From Mucilaginibacter sp. SMC90 (GTDB lineage Bacteria > Bacteroidota > Bacteroidia > Sphingobacteriales > Sphingobacteriaceae): a stretch of DNA of 64,000 nt. Under the pieces are notes generated by a model. That model was not told the DNA's origin and made no database searches. It saw only the letters and a program-made list of their open reading frames with translations. A program made the translations under genes and the position numbers. The stretch is from assembly GCF_022811725.1 (NCBI RefSeq), contig NZ_CP094527.1, forward strand, positions 3,658,001 through 3,722,000. The letters run 5' to 3'. This document shows positions 27,801 through 35,220 of the stretch, piece by piece (within the stretch, counting starts at the first letter, position 1; each line of letters begins with the position of its first letter).

Positions 27801-27977
27801 GCGAACCATTGTTTCAGCATTAGCACCGGGATAATTGGCCGATACCTGCACCACCGGAGGCGCTATATCGGGGAACTGTTGAATAGGCAGGTCCATCAGA
27901 CCTACCGCACCGAGTATGACCAGCATGATGGAGACCACGGTGGCGATCACCGGTTTATCGATAAATACTTTTAGCAT
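24801..27977 (-). CDS. RND efflux inner-membrane pump, HAE-1 family (AcrB-like)
   Basis: The 1058-residue protein has the full RND layout: 12 membrane helices and two large periplasmic loops. Recognisable parts include 'ATVVSIMLVILGAVGLMDLP' at helix 1, the helix 4 proton relay 'GIVVDDAIVVVEAV', 'FIPSEDLGFIAISVNLPPGSS' at the start of the second half, and 'IMTSVAFVAGITPM' near the end. It exports hydrophobic compounds using the proton gradient. It lies between its adaptor (16-base gap upstream) and TolC-type channel (downstream). Expression is probably repressed by the TetR at 29937 through operators at 29820 and 29878. Confidence 0.96.
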   Translation of the reverse strand: MLKVFIDKPVIATVVSIMLVILGAVGLMDLPIQQFPDIAPPVVQVSANYPGANAETMVRAVAPPLEEAINGVENMTYMSSTSSNDGTLTISVYFKLGTDPDQAAVNVQNRVSSATGLLPPEVVQAGITTQKVQNSLIMAINLMSDKPKLYDATYLTNYAQINIIPELKRIQGVGQVIFYGANRDYSMRIWLNPAQMAAYNITPTEVMAAVRSKNQEAAPGRFGESSNRSFEYVLKYSGKYTKPEDYGNMIIRANTDGSMLKLKDVAKVELGSYTYNSLNTVNDKQSVLFQVIQLPGTNSRDIQTKVGEFLKKAEKDFPPGIKQQILYNTKDMLDQSIEQVEHTLLEAFILVFIVVYIFLQDFRSTLIPAIAVPVAVIGTFFFMSAFGFSINLLTLFALVLAIGIVVDDAIVVVEAVHSKLEHRNITPKKATLSAMHEITGAIISITLVMAAVFLPVGFMKGSAGVFYRQFAFTLAIAIAISALNALTLSPALCALLLKDVNHDHKEKPKNFKQRFFFAFNRSFENVTGKYVVAVKKMIRFKWVSLGGLALIVLITAWLIRRTPTGFIPSEDLGFIAISVNLPPGSSMNRTQAILDEAANKIRDMKAKFAFNEVAGFNVLTSSTSPSSGVAFFRMKKDGERGEMNSVTENIAELQKRLNTIKGAQCFVFSFPTVPGFSNVDALDLVLEDKAGGKLDKFGGLANRFIAELMKRKEIAVAFTTFRADYPQYEMVLDHEKIEQLEVDEKDVLSTMQSYFGSAQVSDFNRFGKYYRVMVQAEKEERADPASLNEVYVKNKTGKMVPVKTIVTLKRVFGPEVITRYNLFNSIGVNAVPKPGYSTGNAIEAVREVAAEVLPAGYSFEFSGMTREEISSGGQSVIIFVLSLLFVYFLLCAQYNSYILPLAVVFSVPTGIIGVFIAIGMAGIDNNIYIQVALIMLIGLLAKNAILIVEFAVQRRHAGHTLVESALEAAKLRIRPIIMTSVAFVAGITPMMRATGPSAMGNHSISIGAAGGMLGGVILGLFIIPVLFVVFQALHEKISGKKEVVEEHKVVEYEPEPVL

Positions 27978-27993
27978 GATTTTAAGATTATGA

Positions 27994-29130
27994 TTAATTG
28001 CTGGCCAATTTTTCTTGTGTCTGTTCTGGTTTCACCACTATGCCATCTTTAAGCGATTCCAGGCCTTTCAGTACCAAACGGTCACCGCTCTTGAGCCCGC
28101 CGGAGATGTAATAGTTTTTTTCGGTCGAACCTGATATGGTCAAAGCGACCTGGTGGGCTTTACTATTTTGATCGACGACGAATGCGAAAATTTTATCCTG
28201 CATTTCGAAGGTTGCTGATTGAGGGATACCGATCACCCCGGCTTGTTTAAGGCCTAGTTTGATCCTACCCGAATTACCTGAGCGGAGCAAGCCTTCTTTA
28301 TTGGGAAACGTTGCCCGAAGTGTAATTGCACCCGTATTTTTGTCAAATGCTGCATCAACCATGTCCAGCATACCGGATGATGCGTACTGGTTCCTTCCTG
28401 CAAGAAGCATAGTTACCTTGGGGGCATTTCTCAATTTTTCGTTAATGGTTGAGCCTGTTAACCCATCTTTAAAGGTTACAAAATCTGCTTCTCCGATCGA
28501 AAAATAAGCATGTACCTCGCGGTTATCCGAAAGATAGGTCATTGGTTGGGCATCTGTAGGTGAGAGGAGGCTTCCGGTTTTCTTGGCGATCCGTCCTATA
28601 TACCCACTGACCGGCGCTGTGATGGTCGCGAAGCCTAAAGTGATCTTTGCATTCCCGGCTTTTGCTTTAGCCTGTATTTCCTTAGCTACTGCGGCGTCGT
28701 AAGCGGCTTGCGCGGTTTTTAGCTGGTAAGCTGAAACCACCTTATTTTGTACCAATGGGGCGATTTTTTCAACTTCAAGTTTGGCACTGGCTACGTTAGC
28801 CTTCGCGGCTAGCAGGTCACCCTCGGCATCATTAGATGCTTCGCGGTAAGGTCTTGTGTCTATTTGGAATAATGGAGCTCCTTTTTCTACATAGGCTCCT
28901 TCATTCACAAAGATCTTTTCCAGTATCCCTGAAACCTGGGCTCTTATCTCCACATCGGTCAGTCCCTCTATCTTTGCCGGATATTCCATGTAAACGATCT
29001 CGTCGTGAGCGCTTACCGTTACAACAGGTACGGCCGGTGCTGCCGTTGATGGTGTTTGAGGAACGCCTGATGAACAGCCCGAAAAAATGATCGCCTGTGC
29101 CAGCAATCCATATATCAAATTATTTTTCAT
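27994..29130 (-). CDS. RND periplasmic adaptor lipoprotein (MFP, AcrA-like)
   Basis: The 378-residue protein has lipobox cysteine C19 ('IIFSGCSSG'), a barrel-sandwich domain split by a helical hairpin ('VEIRAQVSGILEKIFVNEGA' and 'ITAPVSGYIGRIAKKTGSLL') and the C-terminal beta domains. It connects the RND pump to the outer-membrane channel. The adaptor-pump-channel order and short gaps show a single operon. Confidence 0.94.
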   Translation of the reverse strand: MKNNLIYGLLAQAIIFSGCSSGVPQTPSTAAPAVPVVTVSAHDEIVYMEYPAKIEGLTDVEIRAQVSGILEKIFVNEGAYVEKGAPLFQIDTRPYREASNDAEGDLLAAKANVASAKLEVEKIAPLVQNKVVSAYQLKTAQAAYDAAVAKEIQAKAKAGNAKITLGFATITAPVSGYIGRIAKKTGSLLSPTDAQPMTYLSDNREVHAYFSIGEADFVTFKDGLTGSTINEKLRNAPKVTMLLAGRNQYASSGMLDMVDAAFDKNTGAITLRATFPNKEGLLRSGNSGRIKLGLKQAGVIGIPQSATFEMQDKIFAFVVDQNSKAHQVALTISGSTEKNYYISGGLKSGDRLVLKGLESLKDGIVVKPEQTQEKLASN

Positions 29131-29174
29131 GAAAATTTATATATTAAGTGTAAAAAATGTAGCGTGTTATACAA

Positions 29175-29702
29175 CTAATGAGGATAATATGGTGAGATCA
29201 TCAGGTAAACAATGACCCCGGTCAGACTGACATACAACCATATGGGCATGGTCCATGCAGCCAATTTGCGGTGCCTGATGAGATTGCCGTTAATTCCGTA
29301 ACTCATAGTTAAGAGTGCAAGCGGAACGATCAGTGCTGCAAGAAAAATATGGCTGATGAGTATCAGGAAGTAAATGTTTTTGATCGATCCTGTACCTCCA
29401 AAACGCGTAGAAGGTGTGGAAAAATGATAAAGCAAATAAGAGAACAAGAATAGCGACGTAAAGGAAAATGCCAGGAAAACGAAGCTTCTGTGGGCCTTTA
29501 TTTTTTTTTGCTTGATACTGATCAAAGCCGCAAGCAATGCGATAAAGGTCGACCCGTTCAACAGTGCATTTAGCAAGGGCAGCCATGAAAGGTCATATCG
29601 TTTCAGTGCATCAGTTTTGGGCAAGAAATATGCAGTAGCGATAAGTCCATTAATGGCTACGGTCAGGAACCAGATCAAAGGGGTATAATTTTTCTGTTTC
29701 AT
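29175..29702 (-). CDS. DUF420 membrane protein
   Basis: The 175-residue protein has five predicted membrane helices. It carries DUF420 hallmarks: 'HRSFVFLAFSFTSLFLFSYL', 'YLLYHFSTPSTRFGG', 'ISHIFLAALIVPLALLTM' and 'HRKLAAWTMPIWLYVSLTGV'. Conserved histidines suggest a metal or haem link. DUF420 proteins are often encoded with cytochrome oxidase or SCO genes, which fits the CcmC/CcmD genes here. It is the first gene of the RND run, directly behind two palindromic operators. A 29-codon frame (29702-29791) ends in TAATG overlap with its start. Confidence 0.85.
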   Translation of the reverse strand: MKQKNYTPLIWFLTVAINGLIATAYFLPKTDALKRYDLSWLPLLNALLNGSTFIALLAALISIKQKKIKAHRSFVFLAFSFTSLFLFSYLLYHFSTPSTRFGGTGSIKNIYFLILISHIFLAALIVPLALLTMSYGINGNLIRHRKLAAWTMPIWLYVSLTGVIVYLMISPYYPH

Positions 29703-29819
29703 TAATTTAAATAAATGGTGGTGATCGTCGAGTCCATCAATGAGGCGGGTTGCAGCGATAACCAGTTAAAGTAGTTGTCAAAAGAAAGCATGGTCAAATG
29801 CTCACTGAACACGATGTAG

Positions 29820-29835
29820 CATACTACATAGTATG
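29820..29835. promoter_or_regulatory. TetR-type operator, site 1
   Basis: CATACTACATAGTATG has 7-bp arms CATACTA/TAGTATG around CA. It is the exact reverse complement of site 2. It lies between the DUF420 gene (leftward) and the TetR gene, downstream of the predicted promoter of the efflux operon. Confidence 0.7.
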
Positions 29836-29877
29836 TTTTAGGGAAGGATAATTGTAGGGTCATGGATCGTTTTATAG

Positions 29878-29893
29878 CATACTATGTAGTATG
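29878..29893. promoter_or_regulatory. TetR-type operator, site 2, inside the efflux promoter
   Basis: CATACTATGTAGTATG is the mirror copy of site 1. On the minus strand a TTTG (29898-29901) is followed after 19 bases by TATGCTAT, a position match to the Bacteroidota -33/-7 elements. The palindrome lies between and partly over these elements, as expected for repression of the DUF420-MFP-RND-TolC run. Confidence 0.7.
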
Positions 29894-29936
29894 TTTTTGT
29901 CAAAAAATATTACAATGATTGTAAGTAGCGATCGTG

Positions 29937-30527
29937 TTACAACGATTGTAAGTAGCGGTCGTATTCCTTTAAAAATGTGACATAATAACTTTTTCCAAGA
30001 ACCTTGCCCATATTCCTTACCCCGTGATAAAGCGTAATGATCGATAATGCTATGGTTTCTGGTTCATGGTTAGTGCTCAATTGTCCGTCGCCCTGCGCAC
30101 GGACAACTTCCTCTTCTATAGATCTACGCCACTCCGCCATGTTCTTTTTAAGTGCCCTTTTGAAACGCTCGTTTATTGGTGCCATTTCATGGATCAGGTT
30201 GACGGCCGGACAGCCGTACGCACAGGTAAGGCTTGGGTTCGCGATCAGGAGATCTTTGAGCATTTTATGCAGGTTCTTTCTAAAATCCTTCGATGTCCCG
30301 AGCGACTTCGTGATCGTAGGCCAGATCTCCTTTCTTATAACATCCTCTATGAGCGCGATCCCCATTTCCTCTTTGCTTTTGAAATGATGATAGAAAGCAC
30401 CTTTTGTGACTGAAGTAGTTTCCAGAATGTGATCAATGCTGGTTGCCTGGTACCCGTTCCTGTAGATCAGATCGAAGGCTTTCTTCAATATTTCAGTTCT
30501 GGTTGCGTCTGCTTTTGACATTTTCAT
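29937..30527 (-). CDS. TetR/AcrR-family repressor, probable regulator of the RND operon
   Basis: The protein has up to 196 residues. The N-terminal helix-turn-helix is 'GYQATSIDHILETTSVTKGAFYHHFKSKEEM', split at residues 21-51, with the typical 'GAFYHHF' recognition helix. The C-terminal part is the TetR_C ligand domain. The start is ATG 30527 or, more likely, ATG 30521, because an operator (30525-30540) and a -7 box (CAAAGTTA at 30544-30551 on the plus strand) sit immediately upstream. This implies self-repression and a very short leader. It lies upstream of the efflux genes on the same strand, with the two further operators in between. Confidence 0.9.
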   Translation of the reverse strand: MKMSKADATRTEILKKAFDLIYRNGYQATSIDHILETTSVTKGAFYHHFKSKEEMGIALIEDVIRKEIWPTITKSLGTSKDFRKNLHKMLKDLLIANPSLTCAYGCPAVNLIHEMAPINERFKRALKKNMAEWRRSIEEEVVRAQGDGQLSTNHEPETIALSIITLYHGVRNMGKVLGKSYYVTFLKEYDRYLQSL

Positions 30528-30540
30528 ACTGATTAGTATG
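30525..30540. promoter_or_regulatory. TetR-type operator, site 3, at the repressor start
   Basis: CATACTGATTAGTATG shares the 6-bp arms CATACT/AGTATG of sites 1 and 2. It overlaps the first possible ATG of the TetR gene and lies just downstream of the -7 box TAACTTTG (minus strand), so it covers the likely transcription start. Confidence 0.7.
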
Positions 30541-30765
30541 GTGCAAAGTTATTCATGTTTTGTTATTTTTTATCATCCCGTATCATTAGTGATGCTAGGA
30601 CTTCAATTGTAAATTTGACGTAATTGGAGTGATCTGTTTTGAAATTACCGCTCAGAAATTATAGTTAACTTATTGTATTATTGATATTTATGATTGAAGT
30701 AGTTTTCAAACGGGATATGATTCTGACCTGTTTTAAAAATGGCCTAAAGTGTACTATTTATGTCC

Positions 30766-30796
30766 TTTGAGACAATAACCACATCTCGTAAATTTG
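30766..30796 (+). promoter_or_regulatory. Consensus Bacteroidota promoter of the GlxA-type regulator
   Basis: TTTG at 30766-30769, exactly 19 bases, then TAAATTTG at 30789-30796. This is a perfect match to the -33/-7 consensus TTTG-N19-TAnnTTTG. The ATG at 30802 follows after 5 bases, so the message should be leaderless or nearly so. The -33 region lies in TGTCCTTTGAGACA, a TGTC-N6-GACA inverted repeat also present at the paralogue's promoter. Confidence 0.8.
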
Positions 30797-30801
30797 TATT
30801 T

Positions 30802-31884
30802 ATGAAAAACGGGGTGAAGGAAAATTCTCAGGTTGTCCAGAAAAAAAAAGTTGTAATTATTGCGATGTCCGGTCGAATGATGATGGATTTTGTCGGGCCT
30901 TCTGATGTTTTTACAACAACTAATCTTTTCTTAAAGCGCTCAGGTCTTGCCGAAGGTTATGAGGTACATATCGCGGCGCCAACTGCTAATAAGCTAATTG
31001 TCACCGGCTCGGGTGCTGATATATCATGCCATCTAAGTGCTGTAGAGATCAGATCACGGATCGATACCCTGATCATTTCCAATTATGAATCAGAAGATTC
31101 GATACCTGAAGATTACGACCCATTTTATAAATGGCTATCAAAAAGGACGGATAAAACTACAAGGAGGATCGCGTCGGTCTGCGCAGGCACCTTCGCACTG
31201 GCAAAGGCAGGTCTGATCAACAACCGTAAAGTGACGACCCATTGGACATTGAATGAAATACTTCAGCAAAGTTATCCTCAGCTAATTGTGGATACCAATC
31301 CTTTTTACACGAAGGACGGACATATATACACTTCGGGCGGTGTTTCTTCCGGGATCGACCTTGCATTGGCTATGGTAGAAGAAGACTATGGAAAGGACGT
31401 AGCTATACAGGTTGCGCGTGAACTTGTCGTCTATTTATACCGTCCAGGAAATCAAAGTCAATTTGGAAGCCTGCTTCCTTCTGTTGAGAGAACAGGTCTG
31501 AGTCAAAAACTGCGCAAATGGGTACTTGAAAATTTAACCGAATCACTGGATGTCAAACGCATCGCGGATCACCTGAACATGAGTCCACGCAATTTTACCA
31601 GGGTATTTCATAAACAAACCGGTATGCCGCCGGCAAAATTTGTAGAGAAGGTAAGGGTAGAGCAAGCCAGGAAATTACTGGAGGACACGGATAGTACGCT
31701 CGAAAATGTTTCAGAAACCTGTGGGTTCGGAGCCCTCAGTTCCATGCGCCGGACATTTCTGAGATTACTAAATACAACCCCTTCGGATTATCGCCGCGCC
31801 TTCCGCTCGACATTAAATGATCTGGGTCTTGGAGAGCATTATCCCATCAATGTGAATTATATTGATCATACTGACAATCATTAA
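30802..31884 (+). CDS. GlxA-family regulator (DJ-1/PfpI domain plus AraC HTH)
   Basis: About 360 residues. The N-terminal DJ-1/PfpI-like domain starts at 'KKKVVIIAMSGRMMMDFVGP' and has the elbow cysteine in 'IASVCAGTFALAKAGL'. The C-terminal AraC domain has two helix-turn-helix units ('LDVKRIADHLNMSPRNFTRV' and 'ENVSETCGFGALSSMRR'). An ATG at 30760 is in frame but lies inside the promoter, so 30802 is preferred. It is closely related to the protein at 41362-42426. It stands at the head of the redox cluster, 15 bases before the DUF3817 gene, and may control it (inference). Confidence 0.9.
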   Translation: MKNGVKENSQVVQKKKVVIIAMSGRMMMDFVGPSDVFTTTNLFLKRSGLAEGYEVHIAAPTANKLIVTGSGADISCHLSAVEIRSRIDTLIISNYESEDSIPEDYDPFYKWLSKRTDKTTRRIASVCAGTFALAKAGLINNRKVTTHWTLNEILQQSYPQLIVDTNPFYTKDGHIYTSGGVSSGIDLALAMVEEDYGKDVAIQVARELVVYLYRPGNQSQFGSLLPSVERTGLSQKLRKWVLENLTESLDVKRIADHLNMSPRNFTRVFHKQTGMPPAKFVEKVRVEQARKLLEDTDSTLENVSETCGFGALSSMRRTFLRLLNTTPSDYRRAFRSTLNDLGLGEHYPINVNYIDHTDNH

Positions 31885-31899
31885 TTATAACAGAACACA

Positions 31900-32259
31900 T
31901 TGATGGAAGATATTTTTGGATCACCCCTTTTACGTTTGAAGATCAGCGCCTACGCGGTAGGCTGCTCTCTATTACTTTTAATTGGTATCGCTCTTCCGCT
32001 TAAAATATTTTTAGGACAACCCAGTATGTTGTGGTTCATTTCTCCGTTTCATCTCGCACTGACCTGCTGGTATTTTATGAATAGTTTTCAGGTCGTAGAA
32101 GAATTTCAGTGGAAATTTAGCAAAACAACCTGGACAATTCTGATCGGTTGCCTTATACCTTTCGGCACCTTTATCGTTGTCCGGAGTGTGCTCAATAAAA
32201 ACAAGCTATTGTCCAGGGAGGAGCGTTCCTCAATAAGTTCCACTGCTGAGCAAGTATAA
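31900..32259 (+). CDS. DUF3817 membrane protein
   Basis: The 119-residue protein has three membrane helices and the DUF3817 pattern: 'RLKISAYAVGCSLLLLIGIA', 'PLKIFLGQPSMLWFISPFH', then 'FQWKFSKTTWTILIGCLIPF' and 'GTFIV'. The family is small and of unknown function, often near cytochrome-related genes. A second member is encoded at 35742-36065. The start used is ATG 31900; ATG 31903 is equally possible. Confidence 0.82.
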   Translation: MMEDIFGSPLLRLKISAYAVGCSLLLLIGIALPLKIFLGQPSMLWFISPFHLALTCWYFMNSFQVVEEFQWKFSKTTWTILIGCLIPFGTFIVVRSVLNKNKLLSREERSSISSTAEQV

Positions 32260-32282
32260 ATGAAATTAATTAATTAGATGAA

Positions 32283-32762
32283 ATGCATAAACTTAGAACA
32301 TACTACCTGGTATCTTCCGTGATCGTAGCCCTGATACCGGCCTGTAAAGGATCAACTAATGAACAGGATCCCCGGCAAAGTATCCTTTCTAAGCATGATG
32401 AATTGATGCAAAAAGGCGAACAGGCCATGACGATCAAAATGCAGCTTGATACCTTGCAATTAAGTCACTTTACTTCCGGCGGTCTTGGAGAGGATACCAT
32501 TCCATTAGCTCAACAGAAGAAAGACGTCAGGTCTTCATTGATAAAGGCGGATGAGACCATGGAAGATTGGATGCATCACTATAAGGCGGATTACAAGGGA
32601 AACTCGACCAAACAGACCAGAGCTTATTTTGATACAGAGGCCGAAAAGTTAAAAAAATTGGACGGGTTATACGACAAAACTATTACCGAAGCCAATACAC
32701 TGTTGCAAAAGCTCCATGTCCCTGTAGCAGGCGCAGATCATAGCAAGAAAATAAGTAAATAA
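32283..32762 (+). CDS. Lipoprotein of unknown function
   Basis: The 159-residue protein has a lipoprotein signal with C21 ('IVALIPACKGS'). The mature part is hydrophilic and almost entirely alpha-helical, rich in Lys, Glu and Gln. Short coiled coils include 'SILSKHDELMQKGEQAM' and 'AEKLKKLDGLYDKTITEANT'. It ends 1 base before the SCO1-like gene, so the two are co-translated and may act together at the cell surface or in the periplasm. No known domain is recognised. Confidence 0.7.
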   Translation: MHKLRTYYLVSSVIVALIPACKGSTNEQDPRQSILSKHDELMQKGEQAMTIKMQLDTLQLSHFTSGGLGEDTIPLAQQKKDVRSSLIKADETMEDWMHHYKADYKGNSTKQTRAYFDTEAEKLKKLDGLYDKTITEANTLLQKLHVPVAGADHSKKISK

Positions 32763-32763
32763 T

Positions 32764-33402
32764 ATGAATAAAGCATACTACTTGTTCGCCTTGGCCATCG
32801 TTTTTACAGCATGTAAAGAAAGACGCCGAACACTTCCCATTTTTGGTCCCCACCAACCAGTAGAACGTGTCGTTAACGGAGCTAAGATCGTCGATACCGT
32901 TTACCAGACCATTCCCGCGTTCAAATTTATTAACCAGGACAGCGCCGTAATTTCTAACCATGATCTCGATGGTAAGATCTATGTGGCTGATTTCTTCTTT
33001 ACTTCATGCCCTTCCATTTGTCCGGTGATGCACCGTAACCTGATGAAAGTATATGAAAAATACAAAGGGAACGACCAGGTCATGCTGCTGTCTCATACTA
33101 TAGATTATAAATATGACCTTCCACATGTCCTAAAAAAATATGCATTGAAATTAGGCGTTGATGGCCCGCAATGGCAATTCGTGCGTGGCACAAAAGACAG
33201 CGTTTACACGCTCGCTAAAAAGAACTACCTCGTTTCCGTTGGCGAGGACGGCCAAGCACCTGGCGGGTATGTACACCAGGGCTATCTCGTGCTAGTGGAC
33301 AAACAAAAACGTGTGAGAGGTGCCTATGATGAAACTGATGCGAAGCAGGTTGAGCAGCTATTGAACGACATGGACATTTTGATTGCGGAAGAAAAAAAGT
33401 AA
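32764..33402 (+). CDS. SCO1/SenC-family copper chaperone or thioredoxin-like protein
   Basis: The 212-residue protein is a predicted lipoprotein (C17 in 'VFTACKERR') with a thioredoxin fold. The copper-binding CxxxC is in 'FTSCPSICPVMHRNLM', and the conserved histidine is near 'YVHQGYLVLVDKQ'. SCO proteins deliver copper to, or reduce, the CuA site of cytochrome oxidase. It stands between a lipoprotein gene and a MauG-type peroxidase gene in the redox cluster. Confidence 0.92.
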   Translation: MNKAYYLFALAIVFTACKERRRTLPIFGPHQPVERVVNGAKIVDTVYQTIPAFKFINQDSAVISNHDLDGKIYVADFFFTSCPSICPVMHRNLMKVYEKYKGNDQVMLLSHTIDYKYDLPHVLKKYALKLGVDGPQWQFVRGTKDSVYTLAKKNYLVSVGEDGQAPGGYVHQGYLVLVDKQKRVRGAYDETDAKQVEQLLNDMDILIAEEKK

Positions 33403-33473
33403 GTGATCAGCGCTTTGCAGGCCTGCTGAGACGATCAGGACCTGCGCGCGATCTTTAGTTACGTCGGGGATTA

Positions 33474-34529
33474 ATGAAGAAAAAATTGATAATTATCATC
33501 GTACTGATCAATGTGATCATCGGCTATTTTGCATTTAATCTCAAGCCGGCTGAGGTCAACTTTGATGCTAAAGAGGAAGATGTTCAACTTAAGGTGCCTG
33601 CTAATTTTCCGAAACCGGTCTATGATGTAAAGGGAAATAAATTGACGCCGGCCGGTTTTAAATTGGGCCGGATCCTGTTCTATGACCGGCAGCTATCGCT
33701 TGATCAATCGATCTCCTGCGGATCGTGCCACCAGTCAAAAGCGGCATTTGCAAATTTTGCGCGCCCGCTGAGCAGGGGGATCAAAGGTTGTACAGGAGCA
33801 CGCAATGCACCTGCGCTATTCAATCTTGCCTGGCAACGGGAATTTATGTGGGACGGACGTTTGGACCAATTAGATCTGACCTCCCATAATGCACTGACCA
33901 ATCCATGCGAAATGGCCAATGATATGAACCAGATCATAGCCAGGCTTCAGGACTTACCGATGTATCCTCCGCTTTTTAGAAAGGCATTCGGCGATCCGAC
34001 GATCACGCCGAAAAATATGATGAGGGGCCTGGCGCAATTTATGGCGGCGATGGTCTCAGCAAATTCCAGGTACGATAAACATATCAGAAATGATCCGGGA
34101 GGCACTTTTTCAAAGGAGGAAGAATTAGGATATGCAGTTTTTAAACTAAAATGCAGTTCGTGCCACCGTGAGCCGCTTTTTACTGACCATAGTTTTCGCA
34201 ACAACGGATTGGAGATATGGTCGGCTGATAAAGGCAGGGATAGCCTGACGCATAGGAAAGGCGATATAGGGAAATTTAAAATACCATCCCTAAGGAATGT
34301 TGAGGTTAGTGCGCCTTATATGCATGACGGACATCTTGAAACTCTGGAACAGGTGCTGGCGCATTATGCTCATGGCGTAAAGGCAAATCCAAATCTTGAC
34401 CCTGAATTAAAAAAGAACGGGCGGTTAGGCATTTTGCTTAATAGCCGGGAGCAGCAGCAAATAATTGTTTTTTTAAGGACCTTAACGGATAAAGATTTTA
34501 TTAGTGATAAACGTTTTCAAAACCCATGA
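33474..34529 (+). CDS. Di-haem cytochrome c peroxidase / MauG family
   Basis: The 351-residue protein has an N-terminal membrane anchor or signal ('LIIIIVLINVIIGYFAF') and two haem sites, 'CGSCH' near residue 83 and 'CSSCH' near residue 228. 'MWDGRLDQLDLTSHNALTNP' and 'SLRNVEVSAPYMHDGHLETL' match the family. The fold is shared with the protein at 17236-18225. The nearby SCO, CcmC and CcmD genes would support haem and copper loading of periplasmic enzymes. Confidence 0.92.
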   Translation: MKKKLIIIIVLINVIIGYFAFNLKPAEVNFDAKEEDVQLKVPANFPKPVYDVKGNKLTPAGFKLGRILFYDRQLSLDQSISCGSCHQSKAAFANFARPLSRGIKGCTGARNAPALFNLAWQREFMWDGRLDQLDLTSHNALTNPCEMANDMNQIIARLQDLPMYPPLFRKAFGDPTITPKNMMRGLAQFMAAMVSANSRYDKHIRNDPGGTFSKEEELGYAVFKLKCSSCHREPLFTDHSFRNNGLEIWSADKGRDSLTHRKGDIGKFKIPSLRNVEVSAPYMHDGHLETLEQVLAHYAHGVKANPNLDPELKKNGRLGILLNSREQQQIIVFLRTLTDKDFISDKRFQNP

Positions 34530-34576
34530 TCAATACTTGCCTGTACGAGCGTTGATCCTGATCTAATTTAATACAA

Positions 34577-35125
34577 ATGATACAAGATGTTTTAAGAGAC
34601 CGGTCTGCTGTGGCGCACCGGCAATTGGAAAAAATAGTTGTTAGTCGATTAAAGGCCATAAAAAACAAGGAAGATTACGCCGATCTATTGAAATATTTCT
34701 ATGCGTACTTTTCTCGTCTGGAGCAGGTGATCGAGCCATATTTAAATGAAGATATCTTACCCGACAAAGCAAAGCGCCGAAATTCTAAATTCCTGGCCGA
34801 TGATATTGTTAGTCTTGGTCAGGATCTAGATGAGTTACCGATACCGGTAGTACCGGAGATATCCAATGTATGCCAGGCACTGGGCGCTTTGTATGTGATG
34901 GAAGGTTCGGTCATGGGTGGTTCCGTTATTGTCCAAATGCTGGCTAAATCGGGCATAACTAAAGGAGTTTCTTTTTTCTCCGGATACGGTCCCGACACAG
35001 GTTCCATGTGGGAGTCATTTGTAGCGGTCTTAAATCAGAATGTTCCGGCGTCTGAACAATATCTGGTCGTTGAAACGGCCATGGATACTTTTCACTGCTT
35101 CGCTTTATCATTCAATGAGATTTAA
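34577..35125 (+). CDS. Biliverdin-producing haem oxygenase
   Basis: The 182-residue protein is all-helical. It has the proximal histidine H14 in 'AHRQLEK' and the distal helix glycine-rich motif 'GALYVMEGSVMGGSVIVQML', both typical of the bacterial haem oxygenase family (BphO/HemO). It would open haem to biliverdin, CO and iron. It lies in a run of haem- and copper-linked genes, so local haem turnover is the likely context; no phytochrome gene is visible nearby. Confidence 0.88.
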   Translation: MIQDVLRDRSAVAHRQLEKIVVSRLKAIKNKEDYADLLKYFYAYFSRLEQVIEPYLNEDILPDKAKRRNSKFLADDIVSLGQDLDELPIPVVPEISNVCQALGALYVMEGSVMGGSVIVQMLAKSGITKGVSFFSGYGPDTGSMWESFVAVLNQNVPASEQYLVVETAMDTFHCFALSFNEI

Positions 35126-35189
35126 TAATTTATTTGAACCTATATCAGCAAGTATGCAAGACAACAATGTCATTTTTTTTGTCTAAAAG

Positions 35190-35205
35190 CATACTACCTG
35201 GTATG
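35190..35205. promoter_or_regulatory. TetR-type operator, site 4 (variant)
   Basis: CATACTACCTGGTATG, extended as GCATAC-N6-GTATGC, differs from the other three sites in one arm base. TTTG (35178-35181) lies 20 bases before TATGCAAA, so the palindrome again covers the -33/-7 spacer. The site is 15 bases upstream of the ATG at 35221. This would put the membrane-protein gene in the TetR regulon. Confidence 0.55.
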
Positions 35206-35220
35206 CAAATTATATTGAAC

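Noticed and set aside
30760..30801. N-terminal extension of the first GlxA-type protein
   Set aside because: The extra codons coincide with a perfect -33/-7 promoter that is conserved at the paralogue.
32299..32314. Fifth CATACT-type operator-like match (CATACTACCTGGTATC)
   Set aside because: It lies inside the signal peptide of a lipoprotein gene and can be explained by Tyr-Tyr-Leu-Val codons; one arm is broken and no promoter is visible.
35134..35220. N-terminal extension of the HSLxRW protein
   Set aside because: It would translate the operator and promoter region; the paralogue starts at the equivalent of 35221.
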